This document shows positions 19,767-30,602 of a stretch of DNA of 64,000 nucleotides, in pieces; the first letter of the stretch is position 1; each line of letters starts with the position of its first letter. The DNA lies in NCBI RefSeq assembly GCF_000227115.2, contig NC_016479.1, positions 372,001 through 436,000 on the forward strand, in the 5' to 3' direction. The translations under genes and the position numbers were made by a program. Source of the stretch: Naumovozyma dairenensis CBS 421 (lineage: Eukaryota > Ascomycota > Saccharomycetes > Saccharomycetales > Saccharomycetaceae). Below the pieces are notes generated by a model. That model saw only the letters and a program-made list of their open reading frames with translations. It had not been told where the DNA came from and made no database searches.

Positions 19767-22181
19767 ATGACTGCTCCAAAATATGTCGGTGCTTCAGTCT
19801 TTTCACCAACTACAACTACTTCCTCTAATCTTAATATATTGAACAACCATCCGCACCCACCAACTCAGCCTTATAATCATCTGCCAACCCAATATGGTCA
19901 AAATAATACAAATACTGCACAATACGTCCATAACGTAATGTCAGTTGCTTCTTTGAACAATAACATCTCCTCCGATACAAATATTATTGGCATTCAAAAC
20001 AAGAGTGGTAATATGGAAAACGAAATTAGATCCCAAAACACCACTACGGATACAGACGTCGACGTCGATGTACACATAGATGTTAACGATGATATGAATA
20101 TAAACGATCATTCTAGCTCTTTACCAACTAGTTCTGGAAGGAAAACAGCTAAGAAATCATCAAAGGAAAACTCACTTAAGAATCCATCTTCTTGGGATCC
20201 TGAAGATGATCTTTTACTACGTCATTTGAAGGAAATAAAGAAAATGGGATGGAAAGAAATTGCTCAATATTTTACCAATAGAACTCCTAACGCTTGTCAA
20301 TTTAGATGGAGAAGATTGAAATCTGGTAACTTAAAATCAAATAAAACTGCTTTAATGGATGTCACTGAATATCATGGTACTTTAGAGATTTTAAATGCTG
20401 ATCCTACAATTTCTAGCAATAAAAATTCCTCTACCAAGAGAGAAAGTGTCTCGAACCTAAAATCAGATCATATTATCCAAAACGGCATTACTAATACATC
20501 TACAAAATATGCTCTTTCTACTATTGCCGTAGCTGAAACGCAAGTCCCTCGTTCTACTATCGTAAATGATACTCATATCGTTCCATCACCTCCATTCCCA
20601 ATAAAAAATTCTAACGCTGTACAATTAGATAATGAAGAGATGATAATACCAAATAATAGTAATGCTTTTATTCAACCTAAAAATAGCTCTTCTACTACCG
20701 CTACTACTACTAATACAAACTTCATAAACTCATTTAATGGCTCCAATATTTTGCCAGTTCCAATAAGCCAACAACAATCCTTCAATAAACCGAGAGCTAA
20801 CTCCCATTCCTTCACTAAACCTTCAATAGTTACGCAATATAATCAATGTAATGGAATTACCACTGAAGATGGAGAACATTCTGGTTTTATTCCAAAAGTC
20901 TTTGTCAAATCAAGAAGAAGTTCATTGGCCTTTTTACCTCCTCTATCTTCTAATTTGGCAACATCCCCTCCTGTCAATAGTAGTATTAATGCAGCATTGA
21001 ATATCACCTTAGTGACTTCCAAATCAAGAAAAAACTCATTTGCTAGTTGGGCATCAAGAAGATCATCATTTTCTATCTCAAGTTCCACTCCATCTAGACG
21101 TTCTTCTATTATAATGGCACCAACCTCCATAAGTAGTACATTAAATCCAAAATCAAGAAGAGAATCTCTTGTTAAGAAAGATTATTATCTAAATCGTCGG
21201 ACCTCAAATGTCAATGATACTACAACAACAAACACCACTACTATATTATCACCAACTGCTACATCTAATAACCATTCAAATCATTTATTTGCTAATTCTA
21301 ATACTTTCCTTGATTCAAATACATCAATCGCTTCACAAGAACAAAGGAAAAACTCTAGATCTTTGTCTATTTCAGCAAATACTAATCACAATAATAATAA
21401 TAATCTTTCACAAAGATTTTTCGCATCAAATAGATCACCTAATGATTGGACTAAAGAAGAAGATGCACTATTAATAGAAAATAATTCAAGAAACTTATCA
21501 ATAATGGAACTATCAATCCTTTTACCAAACAAATCTGAATCAGAAATTCAATCTAGAATTAATAATATCATTTGTGAAGGTCCAGAACAACAATTTAATA
21601 AAACTATGGATGGTTATATCTCACCATCACATTCTCCAACAAAGACCTCTCCTCGTTCCACTACCAATTCTTCCTCTAATAGAAGATTACCATCACCTGA
21701 TAACGGCCCTGCTGGCAAAGATGATGAACATATTGATCCATTGTATAACAAACACAATCATATTCGTCAGAATGATAACAGAACAAAGGGAAAGTTGACC
21801 GTTGATAATAATAATAATAATAATAGTAATAATAATAATTCACCAAACTCTACCAAAAATATATCTCCGATTCCTACACCAACACTTTCATCAACTACTG
21901 ATAATGAAGATAATATCTCAGTAGATACTTCAACAACAAATACTACAGCCACTATAATGAATTCAACATCCAATAAATTCGATTTTGGTGTCTACAATCT
22001 ACATTCTCAAAGTGTTACACCAAGGAATAATATTTCCATAACATCAATCAATGATAATAACAATATCGTAACTAATTCCAATAGAGATACCATTTCTAAT
22101 AATAATAACAACGCTAGCAATAGTAACAATAACAATTCTCATTTACCAAGTATAAACACAATTTTTAAAAATATGATGTAA
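19767..22181 (+). CDS. DOT6: Dot6/Tod6 Myb-type PAC-binding repressor
   Basis: Nuclear Myb/SANT repressor of ribosome-biogenesis genes that binds the PAC motif and is controlled by TORC1, Sch9 and PKA. The open frame reaches 19665, but the first ATG is at 19767, giving 804 residues (S. cerevisiae Dot6 670). The SANT domain lies at about residues 137-185: SSWDPEDDLLLRHLKEIKKMGW then NRTPNACQFRWRRLKSGNLKSNK. Many kinase sites of the RRxS type follow (VKSRRSSLAF, ASRRSSFSI, PSRRSSIIM, SRRESLV), as in Dot6. A second Myb-like piece, DWTKEEDALLIENN, is present. The end LPSINTIFKNMM matches the conserved C-terminus. Poly-Asn tracts lengthen it. Synteny favours DOT6 (YER088C) over TOD6 (YBL054W). Confidence 0.95.
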   Translation: MTAPKYVGASVFSPTTTTSSNLNILNNHPHPPTQPYNHLPTQYGQNNTNTAQYVHNVMSVASLNNNISSDTNIIGIQNKSGNMENEIRSQNTTTDTDVDVDVHIDVNDDMNINDHSSSLPTSSGRKTAKKSSKENSLKNPSSWDPEDDLLLRHLKEIKKMGWKEIAQYFTNRTPNACQFRWRRLKSGNLKSNKTALMDVTEYHGTLEILNADPTISSNKNSSTKRESVSNLKSDHIIQNGITNTSTKYALSTIAVAETQVPRSTIVNDTHIVPSPPFPIKNSNAVQLDNEEMIIPNNSNAFIQPKNSSSTTATTTNTNFINSFNGSNILPVPISQQQSFNKPRANSHSFTKPSIVTQYNQCNGITTEDGEHSGFIPKVFVKSRRSSLAFLPPLSSNLATSPPVNSSINAALNITLVTSKSRKNSFASWASRRSSFSISSSTPSRRSSIIMAPTSISSTLNPKSRRESLVKKDYYLNRRTSNVNDTTTTNTTTILSPTATSNNHSNHLFANSNTFLDSNTSIASQEQRKNSRSLSISANTNHNNNNNLSQRFFASNRSPNDWTKEEDALLIENNSRNLSIMELSILLPNKSESEIQSRINNIICEGPEQQFNKTMDGYISPSHSPTKTSPRSTTNSSSNRRLPSPDNGPAGKDDEHIDPLYNKHNHIRQNDNRTKGKLTVDNNNNNNSNNNNSPNSTKNISPIPTPTLSSTTDNEDNISVDTSTTNTTATIMNSTSNKFDFGVYNLHSQSVTPRNNISITSINDNNNIVTNSNRDTISNNNNNASNSNNNNSHLPSINTIFKNMM

Positions 22182-23026
22182 AACAACAACAACAAGGAAA
22201 ATAGCATCAACCGATTTGATTCAAATTTACATTTAAAGTGAACGAACATGCTATAAAATGCAAGAGCAAAAAATAAAATAAAACAAACATCCGATGACCA
22301 CAAGCCATAACGAATGTATACCAAAAAAAATGGTGCACTCAAATAGAAATGATAAAGTTGTATTTTTAGAAGAATTTGTATCAAGTTTTTTTCTTCACTT
22401 TAACCTTACCCTCTTATACAAAGTATAGATTACCATTACATATTTACCCCAATTTTATGATATAATAACGATAGATTAATCCTTTAAATAATACTATTTT
22501 CTTCTTTTTACTTGGATATACAAGAATCATTTTTGTATGGTTAGGTTAAATACATGCGCCCCACCCATTCTACAAGTTTCAACATTATAAGGTTCATTAG
22601 ATCAGCGTTACTAATTTATCATTTTAAAATATAATACCTCGAAAAAATAGATTATATAATATAGAATTGATTAGTTATGTAGAACGCTTATTCAATAATA
22701 TATGCTACTTATCTACCTACTACCTAAAATAGGATATATTATTGAATGGTAGGAGGACACCCCTCCCCCGTGTGCAAATACTCAAAATAAAAACATGACA
22801 AAAAGATATGCCTAAGATACATAATTACACTACATAAAAAAAATTTATACATAAAAAGAGTCGTTGGAGGGATTAATAAAAGAAAATATATAAAAAGTTT
22901 GTGTTTTTTAAAATACAATGTTAAGTGTGGAAATTAGTGAACAATAAGTCAAAACGCTGTTCTGCGTAGACCGCCGACGAATGTTCATATACCATGTTAT
23001 TTTAGTACATGATACTAATGTTTCGA

Positions 23027-23062
<36 letters not shown>

Positions 23063-23249
23063 GTATATTATTGTTGTTGGGGCGGGGCAATCATCATTAT
23101 TTTTTGTTTCTATCATACATCATAAAAGTACATTTAAAATTTTTTTTTTATTGGCTTTATAATTGAAAGACATCAAAGGAAAAAAAGAATGGATGGAGAA
23201 TCTGGTAATGTCTATTTTTTCTGGAATTCGATGGCACTCTCGTTTTTAA
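22182..23249. other. DOT6-PIN4 convergent intergenic
   Basis: 1.07 kb between two gene ends, very AT-rich, with an (ATT)n tract at 23028-23060 and a short GGGGCGGGG patch at 23078-23086. In S. cerevisiae the sister chromosome has SAS3 in this interval (YBL052C). I find no trace of it here. Confidence 0.6.
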
Positions 23250-25340
23250 TTACCATAGTGATTTCTTGTTTGCAATATTGTTATTAGCATTATTGTGTGA
23301 TTGTAAATCTAAACCACTCAAGGATCTTGTCAAGCCTTCTTCAAGATTTGTTCCAAATGCATTTTCATGGAAGGAATGAACGGAATAATTCGAATGTAGG
23401 GATCCGTTTGTATTTTGTGGTAATAATTGTTGTTGAGAAACTGTTTGTGGCTGTGGTTGTTGGTGTTGATGTTGAAGATGTGTATTATTAACGTTAGTGT
23501 TTAATTGTTGCTGCTGGTGCTGGTGCTGTTGAGATATCGGTTGCTGTTGCTGTTGCTGTTGTTGTTGATATTGTTGATCATATAGTTGAGTCGATGAATG
23601 TGATGGTTGTGAATAGAAAGATTGTAAAAGTCTTTGTTGGTTAGAATTTGTTTGTACTTGTGTAGTTGGTGGAGATACCCCCGCCTTCCTTAACAATGGA
23701 TTTGATGAATTCATCGACATCTGTAATTGATTAGAAGAATAACCGGATGGAATTCTTGAAGATGACCTATGCACTGCAGGTTGATTGATAAATGATTGTG
23801 GTGATTGTTGACCTAACTGTTCTGCATTTTGTAAGGCTGATTGGAGAAGCAACGAAGTTCCTGAAGATTGGTTAGATGAGGCTGAATATTTAGATTTATG
23901 TTGCATCTGTTGGACGGATGTAAGTGGCTGAGCTGGTGGTACTACGATATTTGACGCACTGTTACTCATGTTATAACTATTATTAAGAAGTGGTGATTGG
24001 GGTACATGATTAACTTGGGCGGATACAGAAGCAGCTGCATGGGCTTGAAGTAAACTTGTATATGATTGAGATCTATTCATTGAACCACCGGTAGAATTTG
24101 CTTGTAATGGATGCATCATAGTCATTTGACCTTGTTGTTGTAAATGGTTTTGTAAACTTGCTTGATCTAAAACTTTCCTTCTTATGATGATAAATGAAGG
24201 ATCATAAACTTCACTTAAATGCAAATATGAGCACAGAACATTTATAATCCTCTTATATGTTGCTGACAATCCGATTGGATAAGCAAGGTCGTGATACATT
24301 TGTTCTTTATGCTTAAAGACTAATAACTGCGAAAAGATTTCCAAAGTATCAGGGTCATTGAAATCTAATTGTTGAGGTGGTAATGGCATCGTAGATGATG
24401 ATGGTAATGGTGCATAATACCTTTCTGTTGAAATTTGTTGGTGTTGTTGCTGCTGCTGTTGTTGTTGTGGTTGTTGCTGCTGCTGTTGTTGATAATACGA
24501 ATTTGCAGTATTCTGTGCAGATAATAATGGTTGTTGCTGTTGCTGTTGTTGTTGCTGTTGAGATTGTTGATGATACTGTTGGGAGGTATTAGCAGTGGTA
24601 TTACCATTGATATGAGGTTGTGATCCGTTCATAAATGTGGAAAACAACTGTGATGAAGATTGATTTGTAGATAATGGATTAGTGGAAGTTTTGCCCATTG
24701 ATGATAAGGATAAATTAGATGTAGAATTGTGCTGTTCTTCCAATTGCCCTCTTTTACCACGTTTTTCACGTTCTAACCGTTCTCTTTCTGCTTGAGGTAA
24801 CATTTTTTTATATTCTACTCTTAATTTTCTCCCTCCAATCTCTTTACCGTTTAAACCTTCAATAACTGCGGTAGTTTCTTCAGTATTTGTAAAATTGGCA
24901 AATGCTAAACCTCGAAACACACCATTGTCGAAATGGTAATTAAATGCATAAGGTAATGGGAGATCCATTCTTGACAACACGTCTAATAATTGTTCTCTTT
25001 TAATTGCGAATGGAATGTTTTTAATGACAATGGCAGTTGGGATAATGTCATCATCAAGAGAACTGGATGTATTTCCCATTTCGGCATTTTGTACTTCATC
25101 ATTATCATTATCTTTATTATTACTATTATTATTATTATCATTATCATTAATTGTAGCGTTGTTCTCTATGAACTTCGAAGAAGCATCTTGATCACTTTCA
25201 TGGGTTTGTTCATCACATTGAGTTTGGTAAGTCTTGTCATAATTTGTATCATTTATGTTTACATTAGTAATCTTGATATTTGAAGAACTAATGACTGGAG
25301 AAGAGGCTTCGTCCTCTTGCTCAGTATTTGTAGAATTCAT
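23250..25340 (-). CDS. PIN4: Pin4/Mdt1 RNA-binding protein (RRM and R3H domains)
   Basis: RNA-binding protein of S. cerevisiae (YBL051C) that interacts with Rad53 FHA domain and acts in G2/M progression and DNA damage response. The open frame begins at a TTG, and the first ATG at 25340 gives 696 residues (Pin4 668). In order: acidic N-terminus, RRM (about 98-175: TAIVIKNIPFAIKREQLLDV and VFRGLAFANFTN), a basic helix (LPQAERERLEREKRGKRG), poly-Gln blocks coded by CAA/CAG repeats, an R3H-like domain (PQQLDFNDPDTLEIFSQLL to PSFIIIRRKVLD), and a C-terminus ending SLSGLDLQ and KKSLW. Convergent with DOT6, as TOD6 and PIN4 are in S. cerevisiae. Confidence 0.95.
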   Translation of the reverse strand: MNSTNTEQEDEASSPVISSSNIKITNVNINDTNYDKTYQTQCDEQTHESDQDASSKFIENNATINDNDNNNNSNNKDNDNDEVQNAEMGNTSSSLDDDIIPTAIVIKNIPFAIKREQLLDVLSRMDLPLPYAFNYHFDNGVFRGLAFANFTNTEETTAVIEGLNGKEIGGRKLRVEYKKMLPQAERERLEREKRGKRGQLEEQHNSTSNLSLSSMGKTSTNPLSTNQSSSQLFSTFMNGSQPHINGNTTANTSQQYHQQSQQQQQQQQQQPLLSAQNTANSYYQQQQQQQPQQQQQQQQHQQISTERYYAPLPSSSTMPLPPQQLDFNDPDTLEIFSQLLVFKHKEQMYHDLAYPIGLSATYKRIINVLCSYLHLSEVYDPSFIIIRRKVLDQASLQNHLQQQGQMTMMHPLQANSTGGSMNRSQSYTSLLQAHAAASVSAQVNHVPQSPLLNNSYNMSNSASNIVVPPAQPLTSVQQMQHKSKYSASSNQSSGTSLLLQSALQNAEQLGQQSPQSFINQPAVHRSSSRIPSGYSSNQLQMSMNSSNPLLRKAGVSPPTTQVQTNSNQQRLLQSFYSQPSHSSTQLYDQQYQQQQQQQQQPISQQHQHQQQQLNTNVNNTHLQHQHQQPQPQTVSQQQLLPQNTNGSLHSNYSVHSFHENAFGTNLEEGLTRSLSGLDLQSHNNANNNIANKKSLW
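23479..24573 (-). repeat. CAA/CAG trinucleotide repeats in PIN4
   Basis: Three clusters of mixed CAG/CAA codons (about 23479-23570, 24440-24492 and 24530-24573) code for poly-Gln of 8 to 13 residues, interrupted by Pro, His and Tyr. Codon mixing makes them less prone to slippage than pure CAG. Confidence 0.8.
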
Positions 25341-26098
25341 TATAAGTTGATGATGAGAAGCGCTATGAATATGGTACAACGATTTAATATATGTATGATC
25401 GGTATGTCAGACGGAAGCGGATTGAAGCAATGATGATGGAATAGAGGGAAATAATAAATGAGTTTGGTTATTAAATTGTGTTAATGTTGCTCAAATTATC
25501 TTCCACTTCGGAAAAGAAGATTATTATTATTCTTTTTTTTTTTTTAAATATTCTTATTTGATATGCTTTAATAGGAAAGTAAAAAAAATAGCTTGTTCCT
25601 CTCTATACTGGTTGCTCTTGTTGTTACTTTGACAGTTTCCACTAAATTTGGGGGCGGCAAAATCCCATCCCATAAATATTTATTTATTATCCTTTGTTTT
25701 TCATGATTTTAATATTTTTTGATAACAAACATATTTTGAAAATTAAAATCGTTTGTGACGGAATACACACGTGCAATGGAGATATAGATTTGGAACCAGA
25801 ATTAGTCTCGTGACTGGAATAACAGAAGTAACAAGTGGAATATAGAAAAAGGAAGCTTAAAAGTTCCAAGTTAATTCTTATCACATGACCAAAAATATTA
25901 TTATGAAAATATTCAAATGTGGAATCTAAAGGCTGGTCGTTTGTGAAGTTGTATACCCAATTGCCAGGCTAACAATCGTAACAACAGACATGCATTTTTA
26001 ATTTAGACAGTATAATTGACCTCTGTCTTTGTTGTTCATTGACTGTATATTAATTTGTTCTTAGCAAGTCAAGCATTATTGCCACATTAAAAAACGAA
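25341..26098. other. PIN4-SBH1 divergent promoter region
   Basis: 758 bp. T-rich tract near 25532-25545, no gene. It must hold the promoters of both flanking genes, but I see no motif I would name. Confidence 0.5.
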
Positions 26099-26368
26099 AT
26101 GTCTACTGCTATTCCTCCAGGTGGTCAGCGTACTCTACAAAAGAGAAGACAAGCTCAATCCATCAAGGAAAAACAATTGAAACAAACACCAACTTCCACC
26201 AGAGCTGCAGGTTACGGTGGGTCTTCTGCCAACATCTTGAAGATTTTCACTGATGAAGCTGACGGATTAAGTGTAGATCCCTTAGTCGTTATGTTCTTAG
26301 CTGTAGCTTTCATCTTTTCTGTTATCGCTTTACATGTCGTCGTCAAAGTCACTGGTAAAGTCTTTTAA
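26099..26368 (+). CDS. SBH1: Sec61 translocon beta subunit
   Basis: Beta subunit of the Sec61 protein-translocation channel in the endoplasmic reticulum, tail-anchored. 89 residues (S. cerevisiae Sbh1 82). A flexible cytosolic N-terminus with phosphorylatable Thr/Ser-Pro (QLKQTPTSTR) leads to the conserved juxtamembrane segment AAGYGGSSANILKIFTDEADGLSVDPLVV. One C-terminal membrane span follows (VMFLAVAFIFSVIALHVVV, about 64-82). Position between DOT6 and AIM10 equals YER087C-B, which distinguishes it from the SBH2 duplicate. Confidence 0.97.
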   Translation: MSTAIPPGGQRTLQKRRQAQSIKEKQLKQTPTSTRAAGYGGSSANILKIFTDEADGLSVDPLVVMFLAVAFIFSVIALHVVVKVTGKVF

Positions 26369-26649
26369 GTCAAATAATTATTTAATATACAATTCTAATG
26401 ACAACCACGGTGTTATACACGTCAGCTCATACGATTCTGCTTTTGTTAGCTTTGCATAGCATAATTTGTTTGGAGAAAGAAGATGAAAACAGCATCTACT
26501 CCATTCTCTCAAAAGATTACGGGAAAAAACACGAACTAATGCAAGATATATTTACATATTATTCATATATCTTTTAATAATTATTAATTTTCTTTTTTTC
26601 ATATAAACTTTCACTGCTTTTGTCAAAAAGCTTTTATTTACAAGAGTAG

Positions 26650-28458
26650 TTACAAAAAGTCTAATAGTATCTTGACCGCTTTGGGGAGGTATATAGAGGG
26701 AATTATATGCTTCTTTATCTCACCATTCTCTCCTCTAACTATTTCCCATTTATATTTATCCTTCAGGTTTTCATATTTAGCAAGGAAGGACTTCTCATCC
26801 TTACCATCATTATCATTGTAATATTTAGGTATGTTCCGCATCTCAACTTCAACTTTTGGCCAATTCTTTGGTCCAATTATTATATTAATAGGTATCCCGA
26901 GACTTTCAGATAAGAAAATTCGGCTTCCAAGTCCAATATTCTCATTGAATTCATATAGTATTTCATTTGATAACTCTGGTATTTTCAATTCTAGCTCTTT
27001 TTTTAATTTTTCAATTTCAATGTTTAAGTTTGGATCAGTACCAATTCTTTTCTTTACAGGTGTATTATGGCATATTGATACGAGATATGGAGACATATTT
27101 CTTGACCAACGTAACCCCTTTTCATCTCTATTCATTTCAGACATGGCTCCTATTATTCTACTAACTCCAATACCGTAGCAACCCATATGCACAAGTTGAC
27201 CTTTATTGTTCTCCTTATCCATATAGGTCACGCTCAAAGGTTTTGAATATTTTGTTCCCAAGTTGAAAGTGTGCCCCAATTCAACACTTTTTGCACCAAC
27301 CAAATGACCTTCTCCACAGGATCCACATATTTCCTCACTTTCAGCATTCACAATGGATACTTCATCAATTTGACTAAAATTATTCTTTAAGTATTGAGTT
27401 AAGGGAAAATCAGGGAAATTGGCCCTAGAACTAAGTCGTATATCCATTACTCGTACAACTTTGGCAAAAATTATATCTTCAACACTATCTTTGTATATCT
27501 TAACAATCTTATCATTAGGAGTATCACTCAGGAACATATCTATATCATAATCAATGGCCTTCCTAGCTAAGTTCCAATTCAACTCTCTATTTTGGGGGAA
27601 ATAATAACAGATTAACGTTGAATGATCTCGACTTAACCCATATCTAACACTCACATCCTTATCATATTGTCCCTCCTTGTCACTCTGTGGGAAGGACTCG
27701 CATTTTTCCATCGTTGAGACGTTTGAACATGAACTACAAGTATATATGGTATCTTCTCCAGACGGGTGTAAAAGATGGAATTCTTTACTTAAACTACCAC
27801 CCATTTCACCAGAATCAGCTATAGCACTTACTACTGGTACATTTAAATCTTTAAAAATATTAAAATAAACCTCATTCATCTTGTTAAAAATTTCAATTGA
27901 TTCTTGTTCATTTTTAGCAAACGAATATCCATCTTTCATAATAAATTCTTTACCACGTAATAATCCACCTCGAGGCCTAATTTCATCTCGATATTTTTTA
28001 CCAATTTGGTAGACTAAAACGGGTAAATCCTTATAACTGTTAATGAAGCCCCTCATCAACTGAGTACTATCTTCTTCGCAAGTTGCAGTAAGGCAAAACT
28101 CATTCTTTTTCCCGTCCTTCAGCTTAAACAATTCATCATTCTGCCATCGATTTGTCTTTTCCCATAATTCTTTGGAGGATAATAAACTTAGTGAAACTTC
28201 TAACCCATTTGCGTCATTATTCATCCTCGAATGAATAACATTTTCAATCTTCTTCAAAGTTCGAAGTCCAAGGGGCAACAAATGGAAAAGTCCACTAGAA
28301 ATCTTCTTGATAAACCCTAATTGTTCTAGAAGTTCTTGTGTCGGAATATTATTAATTGTTCCTCTAGTTAACGTTTTAGACTGGAATATTTGAATCGATC
28401 TTTTAAATAATGGATTGTAAATTGATGTTTTTAACATCGATTGACCATTCAGCATCAT
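26650..28458 (-). CDS. AIM10: Mitochondrial prolyl-tRNA synthetase
   Basis: Class II aminoacyl-tRNA synthetase of bacterial ProRS type that charges mitochondrial tRNA-Pro (YER087W). 602 residues against 576. A basic, Ser/Thr-rich N-terminus (1-40: KTSIYNPLFKRSIQIFQSKTL) fits a mitochondrial presequence. Class II motifs: the motif 1 helix near LGLRTLKKIENVI, motif 2 around KYRDEIRPRGGLLRGKEFIMKD (about 156-177), and motif 3 GCYGIGVSRIIGAMSE (about 427-442). A small C-terminal anticodon-binding-type domain follows. No bacterial editing insertion is obvious between motifs 2 and 3, although a Cys-rich CSSCSNVS segment sits there. Two adjacent ATGs start the frame. Confidence 0.95.
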   Translation of the reverse strand: MMLNGQSMLKTSIYNPLFKRSIQIFQSKTLTRGTINNIPTQELLEQLGFIKKISSGLFHLLPLGLRTLKKIENVIHSRMNNDANGLEVSLSLLSSKELWEKTNRWQNDELFKLKDGKKNEFCLTATCEEDSTQLMRGFINSYKDLPVLVYQIGKKYRDEIRPRGGLLRGKEFIMKDGYSFAKNEQESIEIFNKMNEVYFNIFKDLNVPVVSAIADSGEMGGSLSKEFHLLHPSGEDTIYTCSSCSNVSTMEKCESFPQSDKEGQYDKDVSVRYGLSRDHSTLICYYFPQNRELNWNLARKAIDYDIDMFLSDTPNDKIVKIYKDSVEDIIFAKVVRVMDIRLSSRANFPDFPLTQYLKNNFSQIDEVSIVNAESEEICGSCGEGHLVGAKSVELGHTFNLGTKYSKPLSVTYMDKENNKGQLVHMGCYGIGVSRIIGAMSEMNRDEKGLRWSRNMSPYLVSICHNTPVKKRIGTDPNLNIEIEKLKKELELKIPELSNEILYEFNENIGLGSRIFLSESLGIPINIIIGPKNWPKVEVEMRNIPKYYNDNDGKDEKSFLAKYENLKDKYKWEIVRGENGEIKKHIIPSIYLPKAVKILLDFL

Positions 28459-28889
28459 TAAATGCCTTAGGTCTCCTTCAATTAGTGTGATGTTCTTTAA
28501 ACTTTCGTTATATGGTTACATTCCCTTATTATTTAAACAAAAGAAATATGGATTTTTCCATACGCACATCGCCGAACCCCTCCAACTCCACTAGAACCTT
28601 CTTACGTACATAAATCATATGAACTATAGACCAACTAGTAAAAAATGAATTAGCTAAGTTCATAATTGGAATTGTGGTGTTGTTAAAGACAAGATTTTGA
28701 TTCTTAGGACCACCTTACTACTATTAGTAAGTTATTATAATAAAGTCAAAATACACATTATAAGGCTGATTTCTTAGTTAATTAATTCGTATGAGTTTCA
28801 TTCTATAAAAATAATAAAATATAAGGAAAAGTTCATATATAAAATTGAGGCAAAGATGGTTAAGCCTTCGATCCACCTTTGAAGACCTA
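28459..28889. other. AIM10-ILV1 intergenic
   Basis: 431 bp between the ILV1 3' end and the AIM10 5' end, both on the minus strand, AT-rich, no gene seen. Confidence 0.6.
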
Positions 28890-30602
28890 TTAATATTTCA
28901 ATAGTTTTTGATAAACCATGTTATCTGTTTCATCACAATAGGAATAACCTAAATCTTCCAGGAACTTTTGGAAAGTTAAGTTTTCTCTTGGTGGTACTGA
29001 AATACCAGTTAAGACTTTACCCATATCAGAACCATGATTTCTGTAATGGAATAAAGTTAAATTCCAAGATTCACTTAATCCGCTTAAGAATTTCGTTAGC
29101 GCACCTGGTCTTTCAGGAAACTCAAATGATACAATTCTTTCATTTGGTACCTTCGATGCACCACCAACTAGATATCTACCATGGGATTTAGCCATTTCAT
29201 TATCAGAAATATCAACGGCTTCGAAACCTAAAGTATGTAATTGTTGAATAACTTGTTTGATTTCTTTTTCACGATCCACAACACTGAATGAAGTATAGAT
29301 GTATGCCTTTGGAACTTCACTACTTGATTCATGACGATGTTCATTATAACGGTAAGAGAATTCGGTGACAGATCTTGGGTGAATAACTTTCTGTAATTTC
29401 TTGAAAGCTCCTGGGATGTCTGGGATGGTAACCAAGAGGAAAACTTCTTTACCTTCACCAAGAACAGCACGTTCGGAGACAAATCTTAATCTATCGAAAT
29501 TCATGTTAGCACCAGAAAGAATTGGGACATAAGTATGTTTAGAGTGATCGATTTCTGGATGTAAAGTAGTAATATATTTTTTCATACCAGCTACAGATAA
29601 GGCACCAGAAGGTTCCACAATACTTCTTGTATCTTCAAAGACATCCTTCACAGCAGCACAAATTTCATCAGTGTTAACCAAGACCACTTCATCCACCACT
29701 TCTTGAGCAACTCGGAAAGTTTCTTCACCAATTAAACGAACAGAGGTACCATCAGCAAATGGGCCCACTACAGATAATGGAGTTCTTCTACCATGTTTCA
29801 AAGAAGTTTGTAACGTTGCAGCATCATGAGTTTCCACACCGATAATCTTAATATGAGGGGCAATTCTTTTCAAATAAGCACCGACACCGGCAACTAACCC
29901 ACCACCACCTACAGGAACAAATACAGCACCAATCTTGTTGGCATTATGAACTTGTCTTAGGATTTCCATGGCGACAGTACCTTGACCAGCAATGACGTAA
30001 GGATGATCAAATGGTGGGATATTAGTCAATCCACGTTCTTCAGCCAATTTAGTACATTCTGCCTTTGCCTCGTCGAAATCATTCCCATAAAGAACGACTT
30101 GAGATCCTAATCTTGAGACGTTTTGATATTTAATGGATGGAGTAGAGACAGGCATGACGATAGTTGCAGGGATGTTTAGATGTTTTGCTGCGAAAGCGAC
30201 ACCTTGAGCATGATTCCCTGCGGAACAAGCAATGACACCTTGATTCCTTTGAGAATCGTCTAGTTTGGCAATCATGTTATATGCACCACGTAATTTAAAT
30301 GAGAATACAGGGAGTAAGTCTTCTCTTTTCAATTGAACATTTGTATTTAGTCTGGAGGATAGTCCGACACCTGCGGTTACTGGAGATTCTTTGATGACGT
30401 CGTAGACTGAGGAACGCAGTACCAATCTTACATAATCTGGGGTATTGTCTGTTTGTAATTCATCTATCTTCAGATCTGAATGGAGTTTAATTAAGGATGG
30501 AGTTAAAGTAGACCGTTGACGTAGTTGAAGTATAAATTTGGGGAGTGTATTTGATTTGGACGCCAATTTGGGAATTGGTTTTATGAACATTGTACTGGAC
30601 AT
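28890..30602 (-). CDS. ILV1: Mitochondrial threonine deaminase
   Basis: PLP-dependent threonine dehydratase, the first committed step of isoleucine synthesis, in the mitochondrial matrix and inhibited by isoleucine. 570 residues (S. cerevisiae 576, YER086W). The N-terminus is basic and lacks acidic residues for about 45 positions, as in a presequence. Visible: PLP lysine in SFKLRGAYN (about 101-109), [10 protein letters not shown], the phosphate-binding loop [13 protein letters not shown], then two ACT-like regulatory domains (about 385-570: [15 protein letters not shown] in the second). A Gcn4-like site lies 373 bp upstream. Confidence 0.98.
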   Translation of the reverse strand: MSSTMFIKPIPKLASKSNTLPKFILQLRQRSTLTPSLIKLHSDLKIDELQTDNTPDYVRLVLRSSVYDVIKESPVTAGVGLSSRLNTNVQLKREDLLPVFSFKLRGAYNMIAKLDDSQRNQGVIACSAGNHAQGVAFAAKHLNIPATIVMPVSTPSIKYQNVSRLGSQVVLYGNDFDEAKAECTKLAEERGLTNIPPFDHPYVIAGQGTVAMEILRQVHNANKIGAVFVPVGGGGLVAGVGAYLKRIAPHIKIIGVETHDAATLQTSLKHGRRTPLSVVGPFADGTSVRLIGEETFRVAQEVVDEVVLVNTDEICAAVKDVFEDTRSIVEPSGALSVAGMKKYITTLHPEIDHSKHTYVPILSGANMNFDRLRFVSERAVLGEGKEVFLLVTIPDIPGAFKKLQKVIHPRSVTEFSYRYNEHRHESSSEVPKAYIYTSFSVVDREKEIKQVIQQLHTLGFEAVDISDNEMAKSHGRYLVGGASKVPNERIVSFEFPERPGALTKFLSGLSESWNLTLFHYRNHGSDMGKVLTGISVPPRENLTFQKFLEDLGYSYCDETDNMVYQKLLKY

